NCBI GenBank assembly: GCA_021796135.1
Contig: JAJYOQ010000209.1
Location: 1 to 7,148 of the forward strand
Reading direction: 5' to 3'
Length of the DNA: 7,148 bases
DNA from: Bacteroidota bacterium
GTDB lineage: Bacteria > Bacteroidota > Ignavibacteria > Ignavibacteriales > Ignavibacteriaceae
Each line of letters starts with the position of its first letter. The first letter of the stretch is position 1. A program made the translations under genes and the position numbers. Below, one piece after another: positions 1 to 7,085 of the stretch. Below the pieces are notes generated by a model that was not told where the DNA came from, searched no databases, and saw nothing but the letters and a program-made list of their open reading frames with translations.

Positions 1-40
1 TATTTAATTAAATTTTCTAAAAAAACAATCGGAGGTTAAA

Positions 41-319
41 ATGAAAATAGCAAAGGTTTTAAGAAACACTGCTATTATAGCTGCTTTTGGAATTACTACT
101 GCAGTTTTAAGCGGTTGCGGAGGCGTTAGCGAAGCCGAAATGGCTCAGTTAAATAATCTGCAAAGCGAAGTTAACTCTTTACAATCCCAGGCAAATTCGC
201 TTAAGGATGAAAGAGCTAGTTTGGAAAAACAAATAGCTGAAAAAAACGATAAGCTTGCTCAATGCAATAAGGAAAAGGAAGAGACTAAGGCTAACTTAGA
301 TAAAATGTCTTCTAAATAA
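41..319 (+). CDS. Small coiled-coil outer-membrane lipoprotein (Lpp-like architecture)
   Basis: The 92-residue product has a lipoprotein signal peptide: basic start (K2, K5, R8), hydrophobic core at about 10-22, and lipobox LSGC at 23-26, so C26 should be lipidated. Residue +2 is Gly, not Asp, which by the E. coli rule favours the outer membrane. The rest is almost all helix with heptads: leucines at 40, 47, 54 and 61 are exactly seven apart, and V44, A51, I65 and L72 fill the other core position. One cysteine (C75) lies in the helix, and the last residue is lysine (K92). GGAGG at 31-35 sits 5 nt before the ATG and fixes the start. The layout (lipid anchor, short trimer-like helix, C-terminal Lys) resembles Braun's lipoprotein, but I see no sequence proof of homology. 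The LysM gene follows 35 nt downstream, so the two are probably cotranscribed. The promoter must lie largely outside the window. Exact function is unknown. Confidence 0.85.
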   Translation: MKIAKVLRNTAIIAAFGITTAVLSGCGGVSEAEMAQLNNLQSEVNSLQSQANSLKDERASLEKQIAEKNDKLAQCNKEKEETKANLDKMSSK

Positions 320-354
320 TTAATTTTTAATAAAAAAAACTGGAGAAAAGTTTT

Positions 355-1041
355 ATGAAATCATATAAAAGTATTATAGGAATGCTTGCTCTCTTGTTTT
401 TCTTCTCTATTGCAACTTATGCACAAGATAAGAAAATGACTAAAGAGGAATGGCAAGCTGAGATCACACGTTTGACTACTGAAAAACAAAGTTTAACCAC
501 TGAAAATGCAACTCTTCAATCAGATATTGCGAATATGAAAGATCAACTTTCAAAAATTCAAGATTATGATAACTGCATGAATGAACTCTATCAAATGATC
601 GGTGCTACTAAAGCTGATGTAGATAATTTCAGAAATGCTGTTGCAGAATTAAATGGTAAAATTCAACGTCATGAAGGGCCTAAAGCGGATAGACAGAAAG
701 ATCTTGATGCTTTAAAAGCAAATAAAATCAGTGCTCTTCCGGAATTTTATGATCAAGTTCATAACCAAATGCAAGCTGAATTAGATGCATGGGTTGAAGC
801 TCCTAAAGAAATAACCTATACAGTTGTTAAAGGAGATTGCCTCTGGAATATCGCTAAGAAAAAAGACATTTATGATAATGCCTTTGCTTGGCCAAATATC
901 TATAAAGCAAATCGAGATGAAATTAAAAATCCTAATTTGATTTTCCCAAAGCAAAATTTCAAGATTCCTAAGTTAAGTGAAGAAGAAATGGCTAAATATG
1001 AAAAAATTAAAAGCAACTATAAACCAGCTCCGGCTAAATAA
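355..1041 (+). CDS. Secreted coiled-coil protein with C-terminal LysM peptidoglycan-binding domain
   Basis: The 228-residue product starts with a Sec signal peptide (K2/K5, hydrophobic 8-20, likely cleavage after TYA at 21-23). There is no lipobox, so it is probably periplasmic. Residues about 29-70 form a polar coiled coil. Residues 75-148 are a mainly helical linker. Residues about 154-205 are a LysM domain of the longer type seen in YgaU/Kbp-like proteins: YTVVKGD at 155-161, LWNIA at 163-167, WPNIYKANRDEIKNPN at 179-194, and IFPKQNFKIP at 196-205. The last stretch has Lys where PGQ is usual. C162 occupies the place normally held by Ser or Thr in GD(S/T)LW, and the only other cysteine is C74. 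LysM domains bind the glycan backbone of peptidoglycan, so a cell-wall scaffold role is likely; no enzymatic domain is visible. GGAG at 342-345 supports the start. It is the second gene of an apparent two-gene operon closed by the 1076-1112 terminator. Confidence 0.9.
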   Translation: MKSYKSIIGMLALLFFFSIATYAQDKKMTKEEWQAEITRLTTEKQSLTTENATLQSDIANMKDQLSKIQDYDNCMNELYQMIGATKADVDNFRNAVAELNGKIQRHEGPKADRQKDLDALKANKISALPEFYDQVHNQMQAELDAWVEAPKEITYTVVKGDCLWNIAKKKDIYDNAFAWPNIYKANRDEIKNPNLIFPKQNFKIPKLSEEEMAKYEKIKSNYKPAPAK

Positions 1042-1072
1042 GGTTTTTTAATTGCTTGCAATTTTAATTTTG

Positions 1073-1101
1073 TTGAAAAGCTCTTATCATCTTCGGATGA
1101 T
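1073..1101 (+). promoter_or_regulatory. Candidate phoH promoter overlapping the upstream terminator
   Basis: TTGAAA at 1073-1078 and GATGAT at 1096-1101 are separated by 17 nt, resembling a sigma-70 promoter with a good -35 and a mediocre -10 (4 of 6). A second possible -10, TATCAT at 1085-1090, matches better (5 of 6) but has only a poor -35. Both lie inside the terminator hairpin. The candidate rests on phoH needing a promoter and on the lack of room elsewhere. In AT-rich DNA such matches arise by chance, and Bacteroidota-type promoters use a different consensus, so confidence is low. Confidence 0.2.
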
Positions 1102-1112
1102 AAGGGCTTTTT
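1076..1112 (+). terminator. Rho-independent terminator of the envelope operon, UUCG tetraloop
   Basis: Bases 1076-1091 pair with 1096-1111 in a 16-bp stem with a single G-U wobble (1082-1105). The stem is closed by a C-G pair around the exceptionally stable UUCG loop (1092-1095). The 3' arm ends in GGGC followed by five T, and the 5' arm starts with four A. The hairpin begins 34 nt after the LysM gene's stop and ends 18 nt before the phoH ATG, so it separates the two transcription units. Confidence 0.9.
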
Positions 1113-1130
1113 CTATTTCAGGATAATAAT

Positions 1131-2108
1131 ATGACTGCCATAGAAAAAAAATTTGCTTTAGAAAATGTTGATATGCTTTCTCTTCTCGGAATGAATGACG
1201 GAAATCTGAAGTTAATAGAAGATAAGTTTAATGCTGCAATAATAGTACGTGGGGAAAACGTTGTCGTCAAAGGTGTGCTCGAAGAAGTTGAGTTAGTAGA
1301 AAAAATTTTAAAAGAAATGGTATATGTCTTAAATACCAGCGGTACTCTTCGAAAAACAGATGTTGAAGCTATACTTGATCTTACCATCCATGGTAAGGAA
1401 ATATTAAGCGAAAAAGAGATAGATGCAATAGTTCTATATACAAAGAATGATGCTATTAAAGCAAAAACTCCCGGTCAAATTAATTACCTTCAAACTGCAT
1501 TAAAAAATGATATATGTTTTGCTATAGGTCCGGCAGGTACTGGAAAAACTTATTTAGCTGTAGCTCTTGCAGTTTCAGCATTAAAAAAAGGTAACGTTAG
1601 TAAGATTGTTTTAGCCCGACCTGCTGTAGAAGCAGGAGAAAGCCTTGGATTCTTACCCGGAGATTTCCGAGAAAAAATAGACCCTTATTTACGTCCTTTG
1701 TATGATGCTCTTGATGATATGATGCCGTCTGAAAAATTGAAAGGTTATCTTGAAAAGGGTATTATTGAAATTGTGCCACTGGCTTATATGCGCGGAAGAA
1801 CTTTAAATAATGCATTTGTAATTCTAGATGAAGCACAAAATGCAACTGCGACTCAAATGAAAATGTTTCTTACTCGTTTAGGATTAAATTCTAAGGCAAT
1901 AATTACTGGAGATATTACCCAAATTGATCTACCCTCAAAATCAGTGAGCGGCTTAATCGAAGCCAAAGATATTCTAAAGAATATTGACGGAGTTGGGTTT
2001 GTAACTTTTGATAAATCTGATGTAGTTAGACATCGGTTAGTTAAAGATATTATTAATGCTTACGAAAAATTTAGAAATGGAGATAACGTTGATAATCTAA
2101 AACATTAA
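1131..2108 (+). CDS. phoH: PhoH family ATPase (PhoH/YbeZ-like)
   Basis: The 325-residue length is usual for bacterial PhoH/YbeZ proteins. Residues about 18-65 form the N-terminal KH-like nucleic-acid-binding segment, with VRGENVVVKG at 39-48. The PhoH P-loop domain spans about 112-312. Its motifs are Walker A GPAGTGKT at 133-140, the signature LARPAVEAGESLGFLPGD at 161-178, RGRTL at 221-225, Walker B ILDEAQN at 231-237, TGD at 259-261 and VRHRLV at 299-304, all intact. The family is a cytoplasmic ATPase related to superfamily 1 helicases. In several bacteria it is linked to the endoribonuclease YbeY and to rRNA or ribosome maintenance; the older phosphate-starvation label is historical. No ybeY is adjacent here, since the downstream gene is convergent mazG. 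AGGA at 1120-1123 lies 7 nt before the ATG. The family call is very secure; the exact physiological role is not. Confidence 0.96.
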   Translation: MTAIEKKFALENVDMLSLLGMNDGNLKLIEDKFNAAIIVRGENVVVKGVLEEVELVEKILKEMVYVLNTSGTLRKTDVEAILDLTIHGKEILSEKEIDAIVLYTKNDAIKAKTPGQINYLQTALKNDICFAIGPAGTGKTYLAVALAVSALKKGNVSKIVLARPAVEAGESLGFLPGDFREKIDPYLRPLYDALDDMMPSEKLKGYLEKGIIEIVPLAYMRGRTLNNAFVILDEAQNATATQMKMFLTRLGLNSKAIITGDITQIDLPSKSVSGLIEAKDILKNIDGVGFVTFDKSDVVRHRLVKDIINAYEKFRNGDNVDNLKH

Positions 2109-2122
2109 AGATAGACTACCTT

Positions 2123-2893
2123 TTAATTTAACTTCTCTAGTTTTTTACTCTCATTCCAAAATTTATCCATTTCTTCAAGATTAGATTCATTTATTTTTCT
2201 TCCGCTTTTATTTATTTTTTCTTCAATATAGTTAAATCTTTTTATAAATTTTTTAATAGATTTTCGTAATGCATATTCGGGGTTAAGGCCCAAGAATCTG
2301 GAATAGTTTACCATTGCAAAGAAAACATCACCAATCTCATTTTCCAGCTCTTCCTTTGATTCCTCCTTTTCAGATTTATGCATTTCTTCAATTTCTTCAA
2401 TTACTTTTTTCCAAACTTCATCCTTATTATTCCAATCAAAACCAACTTTTGAAGCTTTCTCTTGAAGGCGAAATGCCTTTTGTAATGAGGGTAAATTTTC
2501 AGGGACTCCTTCAAGCACGGAATTTCTTCCTTCGTCTAATTTTATAGCCTCCCAGTTCTTTTTAACTTCTTCGGAACCTTGCACTGTTACATCACCGAAA
2601 ACATGAGGATGCCTTCGGATTAGTTTTGCCTTAATTGAATTTATAACATCATCAAGATTGAATTTATTTTCATCTTCTGCTATTATTGAATGAAAAATTA
2701 CATGAAGCAGCAAATCGCCTAGTTCAATCTTTAATTCTTTAAAATCTTTATTCTCAATTGCTTCTACTACTTCATAAGCTTCTTCAATTGTCGCAGACTT
2801 AATCGAGTCATTACTTTGTTCACGATCCCAGGGGCATTCTAATCGCAGCTTATAAATAATATCGACAAGTTCCTTAAAATTACTTTCAATCAT
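2123..2893 (-). CDS. mazG: Nucleoside triphosphate pyrophosphohydrolase MazG
   Basis: The 256-residue product matches the full two-domain MazG length (E. coli about 263). It hydrolyses (d)NTPs to NMP and pyrophosphate in the cytoplasm, cleaning the nucleotide pool and, in E. coli, influencing ppGpp during starvation. The first MazG domain has CPWDREQ at 20-26, the metal-binding EEAYE at 37-41 and ELGD at 57-60, then RRHPHVFG at 93-100. The inter-domain block with LQKAFRLQEKASKVGFDW ends near residue 154. The second domain has EEIEE at 166-170 and ENEIGDVFFAMVN at 184-196, with FIKRFNYIE at 216-224. All the acidic motifs expected for catalysis are present in both halves. AAGGAA (2902-2907 on the complement) is 8 nt upstream of the ATG. 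It is convergent with phoH (14-nt gap) and divergent from the RidA-family gene (98 nt). It is not next to a toxin-antitoxin pair, so this is the housekeeping enzyme. Confidence 0.96.
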   Translation of the reverse strand: MIESNFKELVDIIYKLRLECPWDREQSNDSIKSATIEEAYEVVEAIENKDFKELKIELGDLLLHVIFHSIIAEDENKFNLDDVINSIKAKLIRRHPHVFGDVTVQGSEEVKKNWEAIKLDEGRNSVLEGVPENLPSLQKAFRLQEKASKVGFDWNNKDEVWKKVIEEIEEMHKSEKEESKEELENEIGDVFFAMVNYSRFLGLNPEYALRKSIKKFIKRFNYIEEKINKSGRKINESNLEEMDKFWNESKKLEKLN

Positions 2894-2991
2894 TTGATTT
2901 ATTCCTTAAAATTGCAATTGTAAAATGAAGTTATAAAATATTAAACTTGATTTAAAAATAACAAAACTAAAAACTTATCAAAAGGAATATT
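2894..2991. promoter_or_regulatory. Divergent intergenic region between mazG and the RidA-family gene
   Basis: This 98-nt, very AT-rich gap must hold the start signals of both flanking genes. On the plus strand TTGCAA (2912-2917) and TAAAAT (2934-2939), 16 nt apart, form a plausible promoter for the RidA-family gene, leaving a leader of about 45 nt. On the minus strand TACAAT (complement of 2917-2922) is a candidate -10 for mazG, with only a weak -35. The two would overlap. I see no operator palindrome or riboswitch. The region's role is safe by position, but the exact boxes are guesses in such AT-rich DNA. Confidence 0.35.
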
Positions 2992-3453
2992 ATGATTGAG
3001 GAAAAAATTAGACAGTTGGGGTTTAACCTTCCGGAATCACCAAAACCATTAGCTGCATACATACCTGCTTTACAAGTTGATAATCTTGTATTTACTGCCG
3101 GTCAATTGCCTATGATTAATGGTGAATTAAAATTTAAAGGAAAAGTTGGGGCAGAAATAAATGATTTGGATGGCAGTAAAGCTGCCGAAATTTCCGCTTT
3201 GAATTGCTTAAGTGTCATTAAAAGTGTAATAGGTAACCTTAATTTAATCGAGCGAATTATCAAGCTGACAGTATTTGTTAATAGTGCTGATGGATTTTCA
3301 AATCAACCAAAAATTGCTAACGGAGCATCTGAGTTAATAGTTAAAATTTTTGGTGAAAGCGGAAAGCATGTACGGAGTGCCGTTGGAGTAAATGAACTTC
3401 CGCTTAATGCCCCTGTAGAAATTGAAATGATTGTAAAAATAAAGTCTTTATAA
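2992..3453 (+). CDS. RidA/YjgF/YER057c/UK114 family protein
   Basis: The 153-residue product is longer than canonical RidA (about 128) and resembles the RidA-like subgroup of about 150 residues that opens with a short helix (MIEEKIRQLGF) before the first strand. Family marks are the LVFTAGQLP segment at 32-40, NCLSVIKSVIG at 71-81, the strand with KLTVFVNSADGF at 91-102, and R128 followed by LPLNAPVEIE at 136-145. R128 aligns with the catalytic Arg (R105 in E. coli RidA) that anchors the substrate carboxylate when reactive enamine/imine intermediates from PLP enzymes are deaminated; E145 lies in the conserved VEIE strand. The family normally forms cytoplasmic trimers. Whether this subgroup has the same deaminase activity is not certain, so no gene symbol is given. 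AGGA at 2983-2986 is 5 nt before the ATG. The gene stands alone, divergent from mazG and ending in the 3456-3484 terminator. Confidence 0.92.
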   Translation: MIEEKIRQLGFNLPESPKPLAAYIPALQVDNLVFTAGQLPMINGELKFKGKVGAEINDLDGSKAAEISALNCLSVIKSVIGNLNLIERIIKLTVFVNSADGFSNQPKIANGASELIVKIFGESGKHVRSAVGVNELPLNAPVEIEMIVKIKSL

Positions 3454-3455
3454 AT

Positions 3456-3484
3456 AAAAAGCCGTTTAAATAAACGGCTTTTTT
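3456..3484. terminator. Bidirectional Rho-independent terminator
   Basis: AAAAAGCCGTTT (3456-3467) pairs with AAACGGCTTTTT (3472-3483) in a perfect 12-bp stem around a 4-nt loop. The A-run and T-run on either side give a U-tract in both directions. It starts 2 nt after the RidA-family gene's stop and lies 16 nt beyond the nrdJ stop, so it can end both convergent transcripts. Confidence 0.92.
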
Positions 3485-3500
3485 GTGAATTTTGATTGAT

Positions 3501-6500
3501 TTAACTGCAGCCAGATGTAGATCCGCAAGTCATACACTTTAAGCAGGTTCCATTTCGAACCATTGTCATACTTTGACATTCGGTACATATATCCCCTGTG
3601 TAGCCTTTTTCAATTGCCTGCCTTACTTTAGATTGCATTATTGACTGGTGATCAGGCATCTTATGAAATTTAGCTTCATTTGTGGATAGTGAATAATTAT
3701 AATTTTGAGTAGTCTCTTTATCAAGTTCAACAAGCCGTTCGCTGACTACTTCTTCACTTACAAATTCTGGTTCAGTTAATTTTTTAACTATCCCGGGAGA
3801 GGCTTTAGATCGTTGTTCGTCAGGTTCAACATGTGCAAGATCGTAACGTCCTAAATATGTAACTGCTAATTCTCGGAAAATATAGTCAATAACAGAAGTA
3901 GCCATTTTTATTTTATCATTTCCAGCAACAATTCCGCTAGGTTCAAATCTAGTAAAAACAAAAGCATCAATAAATTCTTCTAGAGGTACTCCGTGTTGGA
4001 GTCCAAGTGAGATTGAAATAGCAAAACAATTCAATAAACTTCTGAATGCAGCCCCTTCTCGGTGCATATCGATAAATATTTCCCCTAACTGCCCGTTCTC
4101 ATATTCACCAGTTCTTATATAAACTGATTGTCCATTAATTTTTGCTTTTTGTGTATAACCTGTCCTTCTATCGGGCAACCTTCTTCTCTTGGCAATATAA
4201 CGATGAATAATTTTTTCTGCGACTTTAACTATGTCATTATTCTCTTTGTCTTCCATGATCGCTTCAAGTTCTTCATCAGTAATTGTATTTAATGGCTGTG
4301 AAAGTTTTGATCCATCTCTGTATAGAGCGTTTGCTTTAATACCTAATTTCCATGATTCCATATAAGCCTCTTTAACATCTTCTATTGAAGCTTGATTAGG
4401 GAGATTAATGGTTTTAGAAATAGCTCCTGATATAAACGGTTGAGCTGCTGCCATCATCTTAATGTGAGCTGATGAACGGATAAATCTCGTACCTTTTTTG
4501 CCACATTTATTAGCACAATCAAACACAGGATAATGTTCATGTTTTAAAAACGGAGCACCTTCTAATGTCATGGTCCCGCAGATATAATCATTAGCTGTAG
4601 AAATTTCCTGTTTTGAGAAACCGAGTGATGTGAGGAGATTAAAATCAAATGAATTAATATCTTCTTCTGCAAATCCAAGTTTATTTATTAAGAAATCCAC
4701 ACCGAGCGTAAATTTGTTGAAAGCAAAAGTCAAATCGAAAACGGAAGGAAGCGCCTTTTCAATTTTATCAAGAGCTGCTTCAGTAAACCCTTTAGCTTTT
4801 AATGATTCATGGTTAATATATGGACAGCCATGCAATGAGCCTGAACCCTTTGCATATTTTACAATTTCGTTTATTTGATCTTTATTATAGTTCAATCTAT
4901 CTAAAGCCGGAGGGATAGATTGATTAATAATCTTAAAATATCCGCCACCGGCAAGTTTTTTAAATTTAACTAAAGCAAAATCTGGTTCGACACCGGTAGT
5001 ATCACAATCCATTACCAAGCCGATAGTTCCGGTTGGTGCAATGACAGTTACCTGTGCATTGCGAAAACCGAATTTAGTGCCCAATTCAAGTGCTTTATCG
5101 GCATCTTCTCTGGCTGCCTTAAGTAAATCAGAGGGACAATGCTTGGGATTAATTCCTACAGGGAAAATTGAAAGTCCTTCATATTCTTCTGTTGGAACAT
5201 TGTAAGCGGCTCTTCGATGGTTTTTAATAACCCTTAACATATTTTCTTTATTTTCTTCATACTTTGGAAAAGCGCCAAGTTCTTTTGCCATTTCAGCAGA
5301 TGCTGCGTATGCCGACATGTGCATAATTCCAGTCAAAGCTCCGCATATAGCAAATGCCTCATTGCTGTCATAAGGAATTCCCTGAAGCATTAACAATGTA
5401 CCCAAATTTGCATAACCTAATCCCAAAGTTCTGAAATCATAACTTCGTTGAGCAATTTCTTTACTAGGAAATTGTGCCATTAAAACACTAATTTCTAGTA
5501 CTATAGTCCAAAGTCTTGCTGTATGTCGGTAAGCTTCAATATTGAATTTTTTAGTTTTTGTATCGTAATATTTACCTAAATTTATAGAAGCAAGGTTGCA
5601 AGCAGTGTCATCAAGAAACATATATTCGCTGCAAGGGTTTGAAGCTTTAATTTCACCATTAGCTGGGCATGTATGCCATTCATTAATTGTAGTATGATAT
5701 TGAATTCCCGGATCAGCACTTGACCATGCAGAATAACTAATTTGATCCCATAAGTCTCTTGCTTTTAATGTCTTAAAAGGTTTTGGAGATCTCTTTTCTT
5801 CTTTTGCTTTTTTCTTTTCAATTCTTCCTAATAGGTTCCAATCGCCGTCATTAATTACAGCGTTCATAAATTCATTAGTTACTCTTACTGAATTATTAGA
5901 ATTTTGTCCGGATACGGTAGCATAGGACTCTGAGTTCCAATCAACGTCATAAACAGGGAATTCTATTGATTTAAATCCAAGTTTAGCAAGATGTATAACC
6001 CTTTCTATATAATTATTAGGGATCATAGCTTTTCGTGCTTCAATAACTGCCATTTTCAATTTCTTATTTAAATTCTTATTGAACCGGTCATTTTCAGGAT
6101 GCTCGTCATAGCATGCTTTCATAATTGCATTAAGGTGAATATTGCAAAGTTTAGATCCCGTAACTAGAGAGGCAACTTTTTGTTCTTCAATAACTTTCCA
6201 ATTAATATATTCTTCAATATCAGGATGATCAAGATCAAGTGTCACCATTTTAGCAGCACGTCTTGTTGTGCCTCCGGACTTAATTGCTCCGGCTGAGCGG
6301 TCTCCGATTTTTAAGAATGACATTAACCCTGATGATTTACCTCCCCCACTTAGCGATTCTTCGGCGCCCCGTATATCAGAAAAATTTGAACCCGTTCCGG
6401 AACCATATTTAAACAATCTTGCTTCTCGAACCCATAAGTCCATTATTCCGCCTTCATTTACTAAATCGTCTTTTACGGATTGTATAAAACATGCATGTGG

Positions 6501-7085
6501 CTGCGGATGAGTATAAGCATCATTGCTTGCAGTTAATTTCCCAGTGATGTGATCAACATAATAATGTCCTTGAGAAGGACCGCTAATACCATATGCCCAA
6601 TTTAATCCTGTGTTAAACCACTGCGGACTATTGGGTGCTGTCATTTGGTTAGCTAGCATATAGATTAGTTCATCGTAAAAGGCTTTTGCATCTTCTTCAC
6701 TATCAAAATATTTGGCTTTCCAGCCCCAATATGTCCAATTTCCTGCTAAACGATGAAAGACTTGCCTTGAATCTGTCTCTGCAGTATACCTTTCTTTTGC
6801 GGGAAGTTGTTCTAAATTATCAGAATCTTCTACTGATGTCTGAAGCCATGTTGGAACATCTTTTTCACTCTTCTTTTTTAATAGCTTAGGAACCCCTGCT
6901 TTTCTAAAATATTTCTGAGCAATAATATCCGTAGCAACCTGTGACCAGGATGAAGGTACAAAAACATCTTCCATTTTAAAGACTATTGAACCATCAGGGT
7001 TTTTTATTTCTGAAGTACGTTTGACAAATTCAAATGAAACGAATGGGTCTTTGTTAACTTCTGTAAAAAACCTCTTTATATGCAT
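3501..7085 (-). CDS. nrdJ: Adenosylcobalamin-dependent (class II) ribonucleotide reductase, long form
   Basis: The 1194-residue product reduces ribonucleotides to deoxyribonucleotides using a radical generated from coenzyme B12, so it needs no oxygen and no small subunit. The barrel spans roughly 100-920. Redox cysteines are C199 (PHACF) and C496 ([12 protein letters not shown]); the NPCSE motif at 483-487 supplies N483, thiyl-radical C485 and E487; the phosphate loop is APTGTIG at 683-689. A family-typical insertion lies between about 311 and 470. A TSCPD-type domain covers about 965-1085, followed by a flexible linker. The C-terminal cysteine-rich zinc-ribbon-like domain (C1167, C1170, C1181, C1184, C1187, C1193, ending CGSTSGCS) is known in class II enzymes to pass electrons to the active site. 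The start begins directly with the family's N-terminal pattern, with no ATP-cone seen. AGGAAGG (7090-7096, complement) is 4 nt upstream. Length and every catalytic residue are intact, with no intein. It resembles the 1200-residue alphaproteobacterial form from memory. Confidence 0.97.
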   Translation of the reverse strand: MHIKRFFTEVNKDPFVSFEFVKRTSEIKNPDGSIVFKMEDVFVPSSWSQVATDIIAQKYFRKAGVPKLLKKKSEKDVPTWLQTSVEDSDNLEQLPAKERYTAETDSRQVFHRLAGNWTYWGWKAKYFDSEEDAKAFYDELIYMLANQMTAPNSPQWFNTGLNWAYGISGPSQGHYYVDHITGKLTASNDAYTHPQPHACFIQSVKDDLVNEGGIMDLWVREARLFKYGSGTGSNFSDIRGAEESLSGGGKSSGLMSFLKIGDRSAGAIKSGGTTRRAAKMVTLDLDHPDIEEYINWKVIEEQKVASLVTGSKLCNIHLNAIMKACYDEHPENDRFNKNLNKKLKMAVIEARKAMIPNNYIERVIHLAKLGFKSIEFPVYDVDWNSESYATVSGQNSNNSVRVTNEFMNAVINDGDWNLLGRIEKKKAKEEKRSPKPFKTLKARDLWDQISYSAWSSADPGIQYHTTINEWHTCPANGEIKASNPCSEYMFLDDTACNLASINLGKYYDTKTKKFNIEAYRHTARLWTIVLEISVLMAQFPSKEIAQRSYDFRTLGLGYANLGTLLMLQGIPYDSNEAFAICGALTGIMHMSAYAASAEMAKELGAFPKYEENKENMLRVIKNHRRAAYNVPTEEYEGLSIFPVGINPKHCPSDLLKAAREDADKALELGTKFGFRNAQVTVIAPTGTIGLVMDCDTTGVEPDFALVKFKKLAGGGYFKIINQSIPPALDRLNYNKDQINEIVKYAKGSGSLHGCPYINHESLKAKGFTEAALDKIEKALPSVFDLTFAFNKFTLGVDFLINKLGFAEEDINSFDFNLLTSLGFSKQEISTANDYICGTMTLEGAPFLKHEHYPVFDCANKCGKKGTRFIRSSAHIKMMAAAQPFISGAISKTINLPNQASIEDVKEAYMESWKLGIKANALYRDGSKLSQPLNTITDEELEAIMEDKENNDIVKVAEKIIHRYIAKRRRLPDRRTGYTQKAKINGQSVYIRTGEYENGQLGEIFIDMHREGAAFRSLLNCFAISISLGLQHGVPLEEFIDAFVFTRFEPSGIVAGNDKIKMATSVIDYIFRELAVTYLGRYDLAHVEPDEQRSKASPGIVKKLTEPEFVSEEVVSERLVELDKETTQNYNYSLSTNEAKFHKMPDHQSIMQSKVRQAIEKGYTGDICTECQSMTMVRNGTCLKCMTCGSTSGCS

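Noticed and set aside
311..470. Possible intein or foreign insertion in NrdJ, suggested by the 1194-residue length (the listed range is in residues, corresponding to bases about 5676-6155)
   Set aside because: The extra segment shows no intein splice motifs and matches the insertion normal for long-form NrdJ, so the length is family-typical.
1050..1063. Small inverted repeat AATTG-CTTG-CAATT upstream of the terminator
   Set aside because: Only 5 bp of mostly A-T pairs. Expected by chance in AT-rich DNA and overshadowed by the 16-bp hairpin next to it.
1118..1387. Minus-strand open frame of 89 codons
   Set aside because: Lies antisense to the phoH start. The translation is Ser/Phe/Thr-rich low complexity with no motif, while the plus-strand frame has unmistakable PhoH motifs.
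2104..2127. Hairpin ATTAAAG/TTTTAAT between phoH and mazG as a terminator
   Set aside because: The stem is only A-U and G-U pairs, has a 10-nt loop and is not followed by a T-run on the plus strand, so it is too weak to call.
2314..2547. Plus-strand open frame of 77 codons
   Set aside because: Antisense to conserved MazG coding sequence, with no ribosome binding site or recognisable domain.
2123..3453. mazG plus RidA-family pair as a toxin-antitoxin or defence module
   Set aside because: The genes are divergent with separate start signals, and both proteins are full-length housekeeping families with intact motifs. No toxin-like small protein is present.
4630..4878. Plus-strand open frame of 82 codons
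   Set aside because: Antisense within nrdJ. The opposite strand encodes family-typical NrdJ sequence.
6268..6510. Plus-strand open frame of 80 codons, proline-rich
   Set aside because: Antisense to the highly conserved NrdJ block containing [12 protein letters not shown]. The proline richness simply mirrors glycine codons on the coding strand.
6686..6889. Plus-strand open frame of 67 codons
   Set aside because: Antisense to the NrdJ N-terminal region, leucine-rich low complexity, with no start signals.
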